From contig OY747716.1 in assembly GCA_963556495.2 (NCBI GenBank), forward strand, positions 8,987,071 to 9,051,070: a stretch of DNA of 64,000 nt, given 5' to 3'. Of this stretch, positions 45,775 through 58,947 are shown one piece after another. Positions within the stretch are counted from its first letter, which is position 1; each line of letters begins with the position of its first letter. Origin of the DNA: Valencia hispanica (lineage: Eukaryota > Chordata > Actinopteri > Cyprinodontiformes > Valenciidae). The notes beneath the pieces were generated by a model. That model ran no database searches. It was not told where the DNA came from and saw only the letters and a program-made list of their open reading frames with translations. Both the position numbers and the translations under genes were made by a program.

Positions 45775-48525
45775 GTACCATGGCAACAGGTCTTAAACAT
45801 ATTTTGGTGCTAAGCCATGTAATGATTTATAAACTAGTATGAGTATTTTGAACTTTAGAACTGGGGTGATGTGCTCTACTTTCCTGGTTCTAGTGAGGAC
45901 GTGAGCGGCAGCATTCTGGATCAGCTGCAGCTGTCTGATTGACTTTTTAGGCAGAACTGTGAAGATGCTGTTGCAGTAATCAATCCGACTAAAGATAAAC
46001 GCATGTATGAGTTATTCTAGGTCGTGTTGCAACATCAGTCGTTTAATCCTAGAGATGTTCTTCAGGTGATAGAACGCTGACCTTGTTATTGCCTTTATGT
46101 GACCCTGGAGGTTCAGGTCTGAGTCCATTACTACACCTAGGTTTCGAGCCTGATCAGTAGTTCCTAGCTGTATTAACTGAAGCTGTGTGCTGACTCTTGA
46201 TAGTTCCTCCTTGCTTCCAAAAACAATCACTTCAGTTTTGTTTCTATTCAGCTGGAGAAAGTTATGGCACATCCATCCATTTATTTGGTCAATGCATTGA
46301 TTTAGGGTTTGAATGGGTTCAGAGTCACCTGGTGACATTGTAATGTCGAGCTGAGTGTCATCCGCGTAGTTATGGTAGCTAATGTTATTGGTTGCTATAA
46401 TCTTGCCTAGTGGGAGCATTTTAGCATCTTGTTAAATAAGAGGGGCCCCAGGATGGAGCCCCGGGGCACCCCACACGTGATTTCTGTTCGTTCTGATGAA
46501 AAGTTTCCTATTGAAATATAGAAGTACCTGTTCTTTAGGTAAGATTTGAACCAGCCAAGTAGTGTACCAGAGAGTCCGACCCAGCTCTCCAGTTGTTCCA
46601 ATAAAATATCATGATCAACAGTGTCAAATGCTGCACTGAGGTCCAACAGAACCAGCACTGTGGTTTTTCCACAGTCTGTATTTATGCGGATGACATTAAA
46701 TACTTTGACGAGGGCAGTCTCGGTGCTGTGGTGAGCACGGAAACCAGACTGAAAAACATCAAAACGGTTTGTCATTGTTATGAAGCTATTCAACTGCTGA
46801 AACACAGCAATAATAATAATAATAATCTTACTGATGAATGGAAGATTAGAGATTGGCCTGTAGTTCTGCATTAACGTGTTGTCCAGATTTATCTTCTTTA
46901 GCAGTGGTTTAATAACTGCTGTTTTCAAAGCCTGAGGGAAGACACCTGATAGCAGGGATGAGTTTACTATTTGAACAAGATCAGACCCAATAACAGGAAG
47001 AACTTTCTTTAGAAAAGCTGTGGGTAGGATATCAAGACAGCAGTAGGAGGACCTTAATTGGATAGTGATTTTTTTCAAGGCTGTTCTGGTTTAATTCGTG
47101 GAATTCAGACATTTTCTCTACATTGTTGTTGATTGGGGATGGCACTGGTTGTGGGTTCGATATTGAGGTACAGATTGACCGTCTAATTGTTAGAATCTTT
47201 TCAGTGAAAAAGCTGGCAAATTCATTGCAGGCCCTGGTACAGTTTAGTTCAGGGGCTACTGTCACTAAAGGATTAGTTAGTCTTTCCACTGTTGCAAATA
47301 GGGTCCGTGCATTATTAATGTTTCTGTTGATGATTTCAGGAAAGAACGATTCCCTAACATCTTTTATAGTTAGCTGATATCTATTCAGTCTCTCTTTGTA
47401 GATCTCACAGTGAACCTGGAGTCGAGTTTTCCGCCATTTTCTCTCGGCGCGTCGACACTCTCTTTTTTCACTACGTACCAGTGGATTACTTGCCCACGGA
47501 TACTTCTTTCTACCTGAGACTACTTTCCCTTTAGTTGGAGCAATGGAATCCATGATGTCTGAGATTTTCGTCGTACTGAGTTTGAGTTGGGAGATGAGGG
47601 GGATGTAGTGGAAGGGTAAATACGTTTAAAAGTTTCAACTGAGCTGTCCCCTAGAAAACGCTTTTTTATAGTGGTCTTACTGTGGCTGGATAATTTAGCA
47701 GAGATGGTACTATCAAAGAAAATACAGAAATGGTCAGATAACGCAATATTAATTACAGAGATGTTGGAAATATTTAAACCTTTGCTGATAATTAAGTCCA
47801 GAGTGTGTCCTTTATTGTGTGTTGGTCGTTTGACATGCTGGGTCAGGCCGAAGTTGTGGAGAGTATCATCTAATGTTTTTGCTTGTCTATCTTGGGGGTT
47901 GTCGGTATGTATGTTAAAATCCCCCACAATGATTAATTTGGTCATAGTCGATACATATTACAGAAAAAAGGTCATTGAAATCATTAAAGAAGTTAGAGTT
48001 AAGTTTTGGTGGTTTATATAAACTTAGAAATAAAGCTTTGTTAGGCTCATTTATCTGGGTGGCTAGGTATTCACAAGAATCAAACGTGCCCAGAGTTACC
48101 TTTTTAAAGTTCATTGAGTTGTGAAAAATGGTGGCTACACCTCCACCTCGTCTGTGCTTTCTGCTCTCTATTAAGAAATTATAATTTGGAGGAGTAGATT
48201 CTATTAATGCAATTGTTTCGTTATTTTCATCTAGCCAAGTTTATGATAAAAAAAGGGCGTGTAAATTATGCTCAGTGATGAAGTCATTGATAACAAAAGA
48301 CTTCCCAGATAGAGATCTAATGTTTAATAAAGCTAACTTAAGTATTGTGGGCAGCTGAACCTTCTGACAGGTTATCAATTTGAGATTTTGTTTAATTTGA
48401 GAGCATGTGGTTAACGATTTATGTTTCCTGCTGCTGATAATCACTGAAATCTTAGACTCAGGGGGGGTGCTGGGCAAGTTCTGGGAGACGGTAGGGGTGG
48501 ATATATTGCCCGGTTCCCTCAAATA
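45775..48525 (-). pseudogene. L2 ORF2 (endonuclease-RT), frameshifted
   Basis: 48522-48241 starts the AP endonuclease (ALLNIRSLSGKSFVINDF). 48114-47914 continues (FHNSMNFKKVTLGTFDSCEY-type sequence), and 47945-47520 has LIIVGDFNIHTDNPQDRQAKT with the GDFN catalytic motif and ALSDHFCIFF. The RT at 47078-46407 has PLLKKINLDNTLMQNYRPIS, LLDLSAAFDTVDHDILLEQL and [14 protein letters not shown]. 46419-46012 has [10 protein letters not shown] with both catalytic aspartates. At least four frame breaks separate these parts, and the solo LTR cuts the last ~60 codons. Confidence 0.9.
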
Positions 48526-49699
48526 TCAAATATCTGTAATAATCAGTGGGGGGAAGCTCCCAGACTTATTGACACTAGTCCCAGCCGTTTGGTGTAGTCT
48601 AAGTTTAGGTGTTACTTGTGTCCCAAATTTCATTTGCTCATTCAGTCTGTCTGTAAAGTTTTTATATGGAGACTCATTTGATGTGGCTTGAGTCACAGGA
48701 AGATGAAGACTTAATCTCTGATGGTTGTTTATCTGTTCCTGTGGTGTCATCATGACTTGGTGTTTTTGTTCTTTGATATCCATGGGGGCATCAAGGTCAG
48801 CTTTTGGGAGCAAGTGTTTTGCTTTCTGATTTTGATAAGAAAAAATGTTTGCTGCTAACAGCCTTACTCCGGCCTTGGTAAGATAACAGCCTGCTTTGAA
48901 CAGATGATTAGCACTTCCAAATACTTTGAAATTATTAATAAATGTGAACGACTTCTCAGCTGATTGTTTCTTCAACCATTTATGGAGCATGCGGAGTCTG
49001 CTAAATCTCTCATCATTCCCTTCAGGGACTGTTCCGCTGATGAGGATGTTTAAGTTAAGTCCATCAAGTCTCTGTAGGAGATCAGAAAATTCTCTCTTCA
49101 GAATCTCTGATTGTCTCATCGCGATATCTGCTGATCCAGCGTGAATGACGAGCTTTTCCAAAGCAGGATGTTGGTCCAAGATTTTTGGGATTTTTTTCTG
49201 ATATTTCTCTCACTGTATTTTTGTAGCAGCTATAAACTCTGGTGTTCTTGCTACAAAAAGCCTCAATTCCATTAATTGATCTGTCTTGTATGATAACAAT
49301 CTTTGCTGGGGGGGCTCTTACTTTGTTATGTGTCCATTTGATGCGGCTGGGTTTCTCCTGGTGGCTTTGACTGGTCCCGGGGGCTGCGTCATCTTTCGGG
49401 GAACTCAAGGCTGCGAATCTGTTTTTCAGTGGGATTCCAGGTGGAGAAATATCGCTTGTTTTTGGCTGAAACCTCTTTTGTTTACTTTTAGCAGAAGCGG
49501 GAGGTCTGGGTAAAGAGCTTTCTCTGTGCCGGAGTTTATTTAGTTTTTTCTTCCTCAGAGAACAGGCTGGGGTTGATGATTCCATGCGTTTTAAAGCTGG
49601 CCAGTCTTTATTAGAGTGCGGAGTTCTGCCGCTCAGGCGCCTATAGGGAGTCTCTGTGACACGGTTAGACCGATGTAACACCGGGCTGTTTGTGTTCAA
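48526..49699 (-). pseudogene. L2 ORF1 with SGNH-esterase-like domain
   Basis: First LINE protein, usually RNA-binding. 49699-49082 is basic and low in structure (SLRKKKLNKLRHRESSLPR), with PLKNRFAALS. After a shift near 49150, 49179-48526 reads an SGNH-like domain: LEKLVIHAGSADIAMRQSEI (family VGTNDI-like block), ISGTVPEGNDERFSRLRML, FTFINNFKVF, and AGCYLTKAGVRLLAANI, where DGxHxNxxG is usual. The expected catalytic Asp/His pair is missing here. ORF1 with an esterase domain is known in CR1/L2-type LINEs. Confidence 0.75.
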
Positions 49700-50060
49700 A
49701 GGTAAAGTTGTGTTGTTTTCATAATCAGCGTGGAGATCAAAATTAATTTCCAGACGACGTAATTCGTTTCAATGCCCTCAATTCTGTGGAGCAGTTTTTC
49801 AAAATCCTCAGCTGAGCAAAAAGCCATGTTGATAAGTCCATAAAAAAGTAATCCAAGAAGAGATCCGGTCCAATACAGTAACTCCAGTGGCTGGGTAGAT
49901 AAAGTAACTAAGAAAACGTTAAGAAAGAAAACAAGAAAAGCAAACAGAAAATAAAGTGAACAGATCTGGAGAGAGACAGAGAGCAGCTGCTCCTCCTTCA
50001 GCAGAAAGGCGTGAAGATATTTCCATGGCCAGTCCAGACACTTCAGCTTATGTATGTTGT

Positions 50061-50929
50061 TCACTAGTGGTCAAGTTTCAACCTTCCTTATCTTGGCCAT
50101 CTCTCTGAACCCTGAACATCTTGTAACTCTAGGTACTCTAGGTAGGTTACCACTTTAGAATGACAGAACTGGAAGATAATGGGTTCCTGGTTGCTTTAAG
50201 CTTGATTTTTCGCTAACTTTTGGTCATTTTCAACTTCTCAGAGTCAGGTAAATCTCTTCTTTTGGCCAATTTTGCCTAAAGAAAAGAAGATTGTTAGGTA
50301 ATTGTTGTGGTTTACCTAAAACGAGTCACACACAAAAGTCGGAGATAATTTAGACAATAAGCTCTGCAGAGGTAGATGTGGTTAAATCAGTTCTGCAGAG
50401 GGAGACCAGCAAAATACGGTAAGGAAAGAGCCAACCGTCTGTCTGTTATCAGCTCCTCGTCACTCGTTCCTCACTGATCTCATCACTGGTCTCAAAGGGT
50501 CTCCCCTCTGCAGGCTCTCTTTATTTAGTCACACTTCATTAACATATTAAAAGAACAGGATGTCATGCACAAGAGAATGTGACTGAAACCAAAATGACAT
50601 TTAAAAAGTACATTAGAACTATGTGATAAAAACACCCTAAGAAAATAATAATACACCATTATTATTTTCCCTAACAAAGATGCCGGCTGATTATGTACAT
50701 CTTGATAATAGGGTGTCAGGGGCATTTCCTAGACCTGGGAAAATTGGATGCTGAACCCAAACCCTCATAGAGGATCGGTTATTTAAATATTTGGATATTA
50801 TGCCTGCATGCAAATATTTGTGTATATGATAAATATAGAATGCACATTTCTTTACTCCAAGCCTTGAACACCAATGTCCTGGAGCAACATCTGTCCAGTA
50901 ACACCCTCCCAGCAGCAACTGCTCCACCC

Positions 50930-50986
<57 letters not shown>

Positions 50987-51709
50987 GAACCACCACCATC
51001 ATTAAGACATAAAGTATACACCCGCACATAACTGACATCATGAAAGACTGATTTTGTATAATCCAAATGTAAAAGTATTGTAAGCAACACAAGACATAAA
51101 ACAATCATTAACAACCAACCATTGAACAGCCAGTGACCGGGAGGTAAACAAAAACATCAGCACATAACATCACAATAAATCTTTTTGTATCAATATTTGA
51201 ACTAAAGCAGCATCCAGAAACAAAACATCCAACACTCATGGGAAAGCCGGTGGAACTTCTAACAAGCAAAGAAATTTAAAAAAAGGAATAAAATGAACAA
51301 CAGATGCAGAATACGTTTATCTCTGGAAGATCTTAAAATATTATTGGAAAGGTTTATCGAATAAAATATTTATTTAGATAAATGTTTTGTGTTTAAATAT
51401 CTAAATAAAATATAAATGATGTAAAACACATATGTACCTTTTTTTCCATAATGGTTATTTGGAAATTCGGGACCTTTTCTAAAGGATACACCAGTGTATA
51501 ATGTAGACTACAACACTAGATTTAATGCTAATGTATATAACAGAAAAGGACAAGGCTAATGGTTTAGATTGAACAGTATAGCTAGCTTAACTTTTGAAAT
51601 ATCATGTACTATCACCAATGATCTGCTTAATTTTTATATAATTTCGAAGACATACATGGTTTAAATTACTGGTGTGTTTACTTGTTTCATGTGTTGGCCC
51701 AGAGTCTTG
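50061..51709. other. Gene-free region with a CA microsatellite
   Basis: No coding region recognised. (CA)n of about 24 units at 50938-50985 is present; frames across it are artefacts of the repeat. The rest is AT-rich. Confidence 0.6.
50938..50985. repeat. (CA)n microsatellite
   Basis: About 24 uninterrupted CA units, preceded by a short CGCG stretch. Confidence 0.95.
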
Positions 51710-51713
51710 CCAG

Positions 51714-52138
51714 TGTTGAGAAGGTGTTTTCACTCTAATTTAAAGCCTATCTTAAAGGAACAGACACACATTTAATTTATGACCCTGGGCTCTCTCTGAG
51801 CTCTCATTTCACCTTCCCGCGTGCTCGTTCATTTCTGTAAAAAGGAGCAATAAGGACAACAAACAACAATTATATATTTTAACAGTGAGACGTCGTTCAC
51901 TGGACTCAGTTCTAGTAACTGAGTACAGCTTTATCTCAGCATAAGGTTTTTATTTAAAACAAGTTAAAAAGAAACTCCTCTCACATAAATCTTCCTTCAC
52001 AGAATGGTCACAGCTTCTCCACCAAAAGGCACACAGGATGTGCCACATTCCTCTCGATTATTCACGGTTTCTAAGTGTTTCCACATGCACTACAAAATTA
52101 GACCCTCATACAACATTAACAGAATTTATATCTCTTCA
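51714..52138 (-). repeat. ERV 3' LTR
   Basis: 425 bp. On the minus strand it begins TGAAGAGATATAAATTC and ends TTCTCAACA. The adjoining interior reads GATCAAGAGAGGGACA, a polypurine tract. Confidence 0.93.
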
Positions 52139-54999
52139 TGTCCCTCTCTTGATCTCTTATTTTAAGAGATCACTATATATAAGGAAAAATGTCAGGCAAA
52201 GAATCATATCAATTTTGAGTCCATCTTCTCTGGAACTTTTCGGATCAGTAGTCAAGTCATCTTGTTCTGGCCGTGAATTGTGGTCGTCCGGCTCGCTCTT
52301 CTATGACCTAAGGCGAGAGGTTGCCAGCACATCACCTATATGCAGCTAAAGTGTATCTTTTCAGTAGCCTTGAGTTTGAAAACTCTAAGGACTGCACGCA
52401 GACGAGAGGATCGTTCTGCCCCTTTTGGCAGGGGTCTCAGCTTCTTTTCCTTCAAACCCTGCTGCCCCAGGTGGGCAGCTCTGTGCTCCAAGCCGCGCTG
52501 CCACCTGATGGTGCAGGTGTGCTGAAGTTGGAAACCTCTCAGCAGAGGGTTCAAGTAGGTTGTGTGGTCTGCTCCTTGCTGTTCTTCTCCCGCTCTGGCT
52601 TGCTGCTCCTGCATGTCCTCTCAGGTTCGTCCTGACTCCTCAGTGGGAGTGCATTGGCTCCAGCCTTTTTCTGTAGTATGATTACCTGAGAGACTGTGGT
52701 CTGGTTGGCTGCTGGTCTCTCACTTGGTCAACAAAGCCTAAAAGAAGAGCTTGCAACTAATTTGCTTTTTCCTGTTTGCTTTATCCATAATTGTATCTGT
52801 TTGGAGATTCATTTCTTATGGATTTGTCCTCTTTTTTTATCAAATCCCTCACTCACCTCATAGTCTTAAGTAGTGCTGCACTGATCGGCTGCACTAACAC
52901 AAAATCAAATTATTATCCTGACTGCTTACAAACTAGGTCTATCTGTAGAAAAAGCTAATGCTTTTGCTGAATGTAAATCACAAAAATCATCATTGACCCA
53001 AAGTGCACTCTAAAAATCCTGTATCAAAAATGAGCAACACTGGAACAACCTAGACCATAAAGAATATTTCTTCAAAATATATATAGTAGACATTATAATG
53101 TAAATGAAAACTTCCAAACAAAGAGTAAATGCATAAAACATGCCACAAGGTAAGATGAATGGGTTGTGTGCTAAAACAACCAACCGCACAAAGGTGCCAA
53201 AACAGGATGGAAAACAGGAAACGTCTGGTCTTTTTGGATTGTGGAAATGGCATCATGAGCATGACAGACCGCTCAAAAGAAAAATGTGCTGCTTTAAAGC
53301 TCAACCGGCAGAAAACGATCAGTTTAATTTTATTCATTTACACTGCTAACAGCCTAAGTTCATTAAACCTGTAGTCCTATAAGATTTTACCACATCACCA
53401 ACTATTGTAATTCATCTTCTGAGCTGATGAAGCCCAATACTTAAAAAAGAAAACTATAATTTCAACCGATTTAACCAATAAACTGTTGAACCCTAAACAA
53501 ATGCTGTTTTTTATTTTGTTTTTTCATTTATCTGAAATGCTTTTAATGCAACAAATTGAAAGGCTTTGTTTTGTGAAAAATAATTGAAATGTAAGTTCCC
53601 CTTGTGCCTAAGGATCTCCTCCCTTTTCCTGAAACAGAACTGTTTCAGAAACATCCAATTATTTAAGTCTCCTGTTAATCAGGTGTGACTAGATCTGCAG
53701 CTTGTTACGGAAAGATGTTATAGTTCAATAAACACCTGTATTGTAGATCAATCTCCATGTATACAGTATTTAAGCTCAATTCCTAGATGTCAGCTGCTAG
53801 ACCTTTCTGCCAGGGAAGAATTAACAAAACCACTGAATCTATAATTTAATGTGTCCAATCATAACATGACCTTACCCACCTCGGTCCATGGGAAAAAAGA
53901 TAACAGAACCTTATTTCAATCACTCTATAATTTGTTTTCAGTGGGCATATCGGGGCCTAGATGGGACCATGAGGGGCTGAAATTTCACGCCTCCTCCTTC
54001 TGCTGTGTCGGATCTCCTCTGCAAATACAAGAAAAGAATGCTCTTTAAGTCTCAACAGAAGCACATCCACCGTTCTCATTTTGAGGGTAATTGTGTCAGA
54101 GCCAAAATCCGCAGAGAATCAGCAGGTCGTCCATAGAAAAGTTCCCATCACATTCACGATATGGAGCACATACTATATACTTTTTTCCCCATGTGCCCAG
54201 AGTGGTATGAAAGTGTGGTCAGATTTTTATCATTTTCAAAACAAATAAATATATTTTTTCAGGTTTTAAGTGTACTAGTCCAGCTTTAACTATTTAGATC
54301 AATCCCATGTCGTCCCAGTCTCCAATTTACCCTTAATTTTGTCAAGGAAGTATATAAATTTTTACCCATATAACTTCCTGTTCGTTCATGTACTGCACGC
54401 TCAGAATTTGTCCAAATCCTGGAGAGGAGTGTAACATCTGGAAACAGATCATTAAGATTAGTGAAAGCTTCTACATATCTGGGTAAATGTCCTACAGAAT
54501 ATGGCATTTGAGAACAAACAAAACAGTTAATGTTTTATTTATTTGCTAGATATCTTGCATATTGTCACCATACACTAGTTTCAAATGGGTTTCTGTGTGT
54601 CCTTCTCTAAGTGAACCAAGAAAATAAATCAGCATCCTCATGTGCTCTATGTCATTCTTCTGTGAGTCCTGACGTTCCTATTGAAATAACACCACCAAAA
54701 AACTGTAAAAATAAAAGTACTAGATAGCAGAAAAACCAGAAAAACCTTCATCGTCACTATTTCTCCCTTCAAACAGTCTCTATAGAAAAGTGGCTCTCCT
54801 GGTTCTCTTCACTGAGGTTGAGACAAGTAGACCATATTGTCTCTACCTCCCTTTGGAATCAGTCTTTAACCCCACTTTTCTTAGACTGCTTTCCCTATAT
54901 CTAGTAATGGTCACTGCTTTTTATAATGGATTAAGTGTATCCAACTCAGTCTCTACAGCCATTGGTGTGGTCAAAAATACCTGGAATGGCCCCTTCCAC
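52139..54999 (-). other. ERV 3' interior, no recognised gene (env position)
   Basis: This is where env would lie. The longest minus frames (52614-52336, 53337-53050, 54507-54286) show no envelope hallmarks that I can recognise, such as a fusion peptide, CX6CC or a clear membrane anchor. I leave them uncalled. Confidence 0.4.
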
Positions 55000-55635
55000 C
55001 TGGGTGATGACCAATTTTCTGTTTACAGCTTTTAATCAGGATCCAGTCACCTACTTTCAGCTCACTTCTTCCTGTATGAATATAGGATCATCTGGCATAT
55101 GATTAGTTTGCATTTATAACTCATGTAATTATCAGTATTTTGATCATGAAAACCCACCAGATCTTAATCAAATTGTTTTTTTAGAAGATAGTAAACCAAT
55201 CTAAGGAATTCTATATCTCACCCATAGATTATTTCAAATAGAATGAGGCCAATATTCAAATTTGGTATTATATGCATTTATAATTTACCAAATCAAGACT
55301 ATCCAATTTTGTCCCGTTTCTTCCATCGCTTTTTTTTTCAATTGGCAACATTTTATCATAAAGTCATAAATCAGTTTGTAATTGTTCCTCTTATTTTAAT
55401 ATACCAAACTGTAGGAAGGATAAGGTCTCATCAAATTCGTTCAATTACTTGGTGTTATATTCATATATAACTTTATCATAACCAAACAGTATCTCCAATT
55501 CTTTTTAGTCTTATCCATGGCCTTTCTTAATCTGCTTTTAGAATCCAATTGTCTCTTAAAAATGATCTCTAATCTTTGTCCTATTTTATCAGTTATTTCA
55601 TTCACAAAATGTGTTCCGTTACCACTATAGATCAT
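55000..55635 (-). pseudogene. ERV integrase remnant
   Basis: 55635-55441 reads SGNGTHFVNEITDKIG, the catalytic-core block that normally reads S(D)NG; the catalytic Asp is replaced by Gly. Further on (about 55080-55000) is the C-terminal domain: GDWILIK, then W.GPFQVF..TTPMAV in a shifted frame, the GPY/F region. The zinc-binding N-terminus is absent. The sister copy at 1-395 covers the same C-terminal end. Confidence 0.75.
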
Positions 55636-55913
55636 TTGTGGATATCAAATCTAGGCATTATTTCTCTAAACAACATTTCTGCAACAGTTAGTGTATCTAA
55701 ATGTTTCACTGTTAACATTACAAATCCATTAGGATACATTTTCTTTTCTCACTAAATAGAGCTTCTTCAATACAGCCTTCGTTTCCTCAAAGCTGTTTCT
55801 TAATTTTATATGAGAAGCTTTTCTTTTTTTCCATGTCTGACACACTTCTTGTCCATGAACTAATCAGTTTGAGAATTGAATTGTCCGTAAGAAATGCTTT
55901 AATTAGTTCGCCA

Positions 55914-56189
55914 CTAGAGGTCGCCATACCTCTGTTCCCCATTGTTGGCCAAATGCCAAAAACATGTAAAGTTCAATTTGAATCTTCTGTTAGCAATAAT
56001 ATGATTATTTATGTTCATCTGATTACAAACTTCACTTAAAACTTTTATCTTTATTTTTCCAAGTAAAACAATTCTTTTGTAGCTTTCCCGTTTCAAGAAT
56101 TTTATGAAATCTGACATTTTGATTATTAATTTATCCCCTACAGAGAATATGCCCAACTTCAAGTGAAATAGGAAATCTCTTCCTAACAA
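55914..56189 (-). pseudogene. ERV protease C-terminal remnant
   Basis: MLGRDFLFHLKLGIFSVGDK matches the LLGRDxL C-terminal block of retroviral aspartic proteases. The D(T/S)G active site was not found upstream in an open frame. The distance to the integrase core is only about 280 bp, so the RT-RNase H coding part (normally about 2 kb) is deleted. Confidence 0.65.
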
Positions 56190-58947
56190 ATTAGAAAATA
56201 ATCTCTAGATTTTATGATTTTCACAACAGGTTTTTCCTGGAGCAAAATCTATTATTTTTATTTCATTTTTCTAACAAATTCAATCTCATTTTTAGTGGAA
56301 AACAAAATTCCTATTTATTTTTTTTCTTTTCCATCTGGCTTCACTAACTTCCTACCATTTTGTCAATGAGATAATCAGCAACTGATATTTCCATAACAAA
56401 ACATCACATCTCTATTCCTTGCTCTCTACTTATCTGCTCCTTCATAAAGATTCTACAAGTTAGCTTATTATTATGATTATATGTGAAAGAGTCTGTTGCT
56501 AGATGCCCAAAAAACATGGTACCATTCTCAACTGATATTGGGGCGAGGGCCGGCCACCTCTCCCAATCTCAGGTGTAGGTCCAGACATCTTTCTTGCTTA
56601 ATCAGACCCTTAAATTTGTCCCATTAGCAACAACTCCATTGAGTGTAAATATTGAAGTGCGCTTAAACTCAGTGTGCTACGGTAACTAAAGTTGAATTTT
56701 GGAGTGCGTTACTATGTTCCTTACTACGGTAATCCCATAACGAACATTTCTTCTCTTTTTTGCAGTCTCTAACCCAGCGCATTACAAGATTGTTTCCTTT
56801 CAACGTGTATCTTATCTGTCATTAAAATGTTAGAAGCAAACATCTGAAGCTGCCGCTTGTTACAAAGAATAAATTCACGTAGCCAACCAGCTGCTACCCC
56901 ACAGGTCCTGTAGACATCCGCCTGAATTTCTAAATAAAATCACTCTGCTCATAATCCGTCATTTTTAAACCATTTCTTTTATACTATATGAGAGATCTCA
57001 CAGACATCCCATGAATATCATTAAAAATATTAGCTAAGTTTTTTTATTATTAATATTATTAGAGTAAAAGTTGCCGCTGCACTTAAGAAATCCCAACCTT
57101 TTGTATTGAGCTGCACGCAGCTAAAACATCCCCCTCATTATCAGCTAGCGGGGGGAGGTGTGTGTGTTACTTCTCTTCTGCCTTCCGGCAGTTGGATAAC
57201 CTTTAACAATTTTGAAACGCATGATGAATCTGGTTTCAAACAAGTCTTTCTCAGGAAGTCCATTTTACCGATTTCTGTCACAACCCATCACAGTTGTTTT
57301 TTTTATTAAGAGAAAAACTAACGACCCATTGTTGAGGGACAGAGGGGGGGGTCACTTGTTTATTATCAGAACAGCCCTTCCTTGAGGGACAGAGGGGGGG
57401 GGGGGGGGTCGCTTGTTTATTATCAGAACAGCCCTTCCTTGAGGGGAAGGGGGGAAGGTGGTCGGTTGTTTAAGATAATTCATTTAGATCACAATAAAGT
57501 TTACCTTACTCTTGATAGGATTTTTTTAAAATATGGAAGTGAGTTTTCTCTTTTATTTTATTTTTCTTTCGGCGGAACTTTAGGAGAAAACAAAGTTTAA
57601 AAAGTTTTCTATCCTCCCGGGTGCTAAAAAACACATCTGCTTTACATATTAACCCCTCCCTTTTCTCTTCTTCCTCCTTCAAGAAGAATTCCTTTGAGAC
57701 GACAAATATCTAATTCTTCAATTTTGATCTTTTTAGTTTTATTTTAGATCGCAACTACCAAGAAGTGTGCGAAATTACTCTGTCAATTGTCGTTTCAAAT
57801 TCATAATCTTTATTTTAAACAAATGTATTGTCTTTTCTCTTACATTAATTTTGCATCTCCTTTAAAATCTTCTTTGCTATATTTTCCCCATATTTCTATA
57901 AGTTACATTTTGCTGTTTTTATTTTTCATTTTTAAATATTCATCATTCTCATGTTAATGAAGTAAATTCAGCTTTTATTTCTCTGTTATCTGATCTATTT
58001 ATCTTATTGCAGTGTTATTTACTTAATCTTCAAACCATGAGACTCCGTTCAGCCTACAGCTGTTTCACCATAGAAATCTCCATTCACACACACACACACA
58101 CAGTCACACAACCGGTTTATCACACATTAATATAATTATGTATTTTTTATCATGCTTTTTCATTACTAGTATTATTATTTAGATATTATTTATCATTAGG
58201 CCTATTTCTAATTGAGATCCCAGACCTCTGCGCGCTTTTGGATTCCAACTCCTTTAACATGAATATTCACGCAAAGATCCCCGATATTTATTTGCAAAAC
58301 ACAAACTTGCATTACATAGGTCCCGGACCTAGTTATTTTTTCTTCTTTCACGCATCAAATTTTTACTCACTGGCTGTTGTCCCTGTGAAGGAAGACCCCA
58401 TCCAAATGTTGCTCCGGAAGAAACCCTGGATCTGCCGGCCTCCTTTTTTAGCTAACAGTGGGGTGGAGGACTTTGATACTGGTTCCGAACCAGGTTATGC
58501 ACGGACTCTCAGCAGCCTGCGGTTCCTCCCGGAGATCCAGTCCGATCTGAGATCCTGGTCAAAGGAACAAGAAATGCCAGGGTTAAAATCACTCTCTGAT
58601 CTCTGAGTTTTCTTTTTTTGACATTCCGTGGTTTCTCAATCCACGAGCTGCTCAGCCTTCTTCGTGTCCAACACGCAAGCTTTCAGTAAGAAGCGTCCTA
58701 GCTTACCTTAGGGCCGGCCACACCCTGAGTTCACCGACCCGGTCGGCATCTACTTAACTCAGCAGAAACAGATATCAACATCTACTGGAGAACAACAGAC
58801 AGAACATTTTAGATTAGTCAATTTTGCGCCTCGTGTGTCAGCGCTTACCAAATAACTTCAGGCCTGGGTCACTTCCGTCCTCCTATCTTCAGTATCTGTT
58901 AATCACAACAATTTCCAAACTCACGTTTTCCTTTGCTACTTCCAGAA
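56190..58947 (-). other. ERV 5' interior and leader, no recognised gene (gag position)
   Basis: AT-rich, with no capsid major-homology or zinc-knuckle motif in any frame that I can see. It holds a G/C-biased tandem repeat (57329-57470) and a short CA repeat (58084-58101). Confidence 0.4.
57329..57470. repeat. Tandem repeat with long G runs, ~65-70 bp period
   Basis: About two and a half units. The core ttgtttattatcagaacagc is followed by ccttccttgaggg and a G run of 8 to 16; the last unit is diverged. On the provirus sense strand these are C runs. Confidence 0.85.

Larger units (their letters stand above)
44936..50060 (-). mobile_element. L2 LINE (minus copy), near full length, interrupted by a solo LTR
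   Basis: About 4.7 kb without the inserted LTR. It has an (AAGGC)n tail at 44936-44951, 3' UTR, ORF2, ORF1 and a 5' part up to about 50060. It is the longest copy of the family and serves as the intact reference for the plus copy at 5862-12274. The exact 5' end is not certain. Confidence 0.85.

Noticed and set aside
50691..51104. 137-aa and 111-aa frames with (CV)n
   Set aside because: Produced by the CA microsatellite; no conserved flanking sequence.
54286..54507. Minus-strand frame in the ERV as an envelope fragment
   Set aside because: No envelope hallmark is visible; position alone is not enough.
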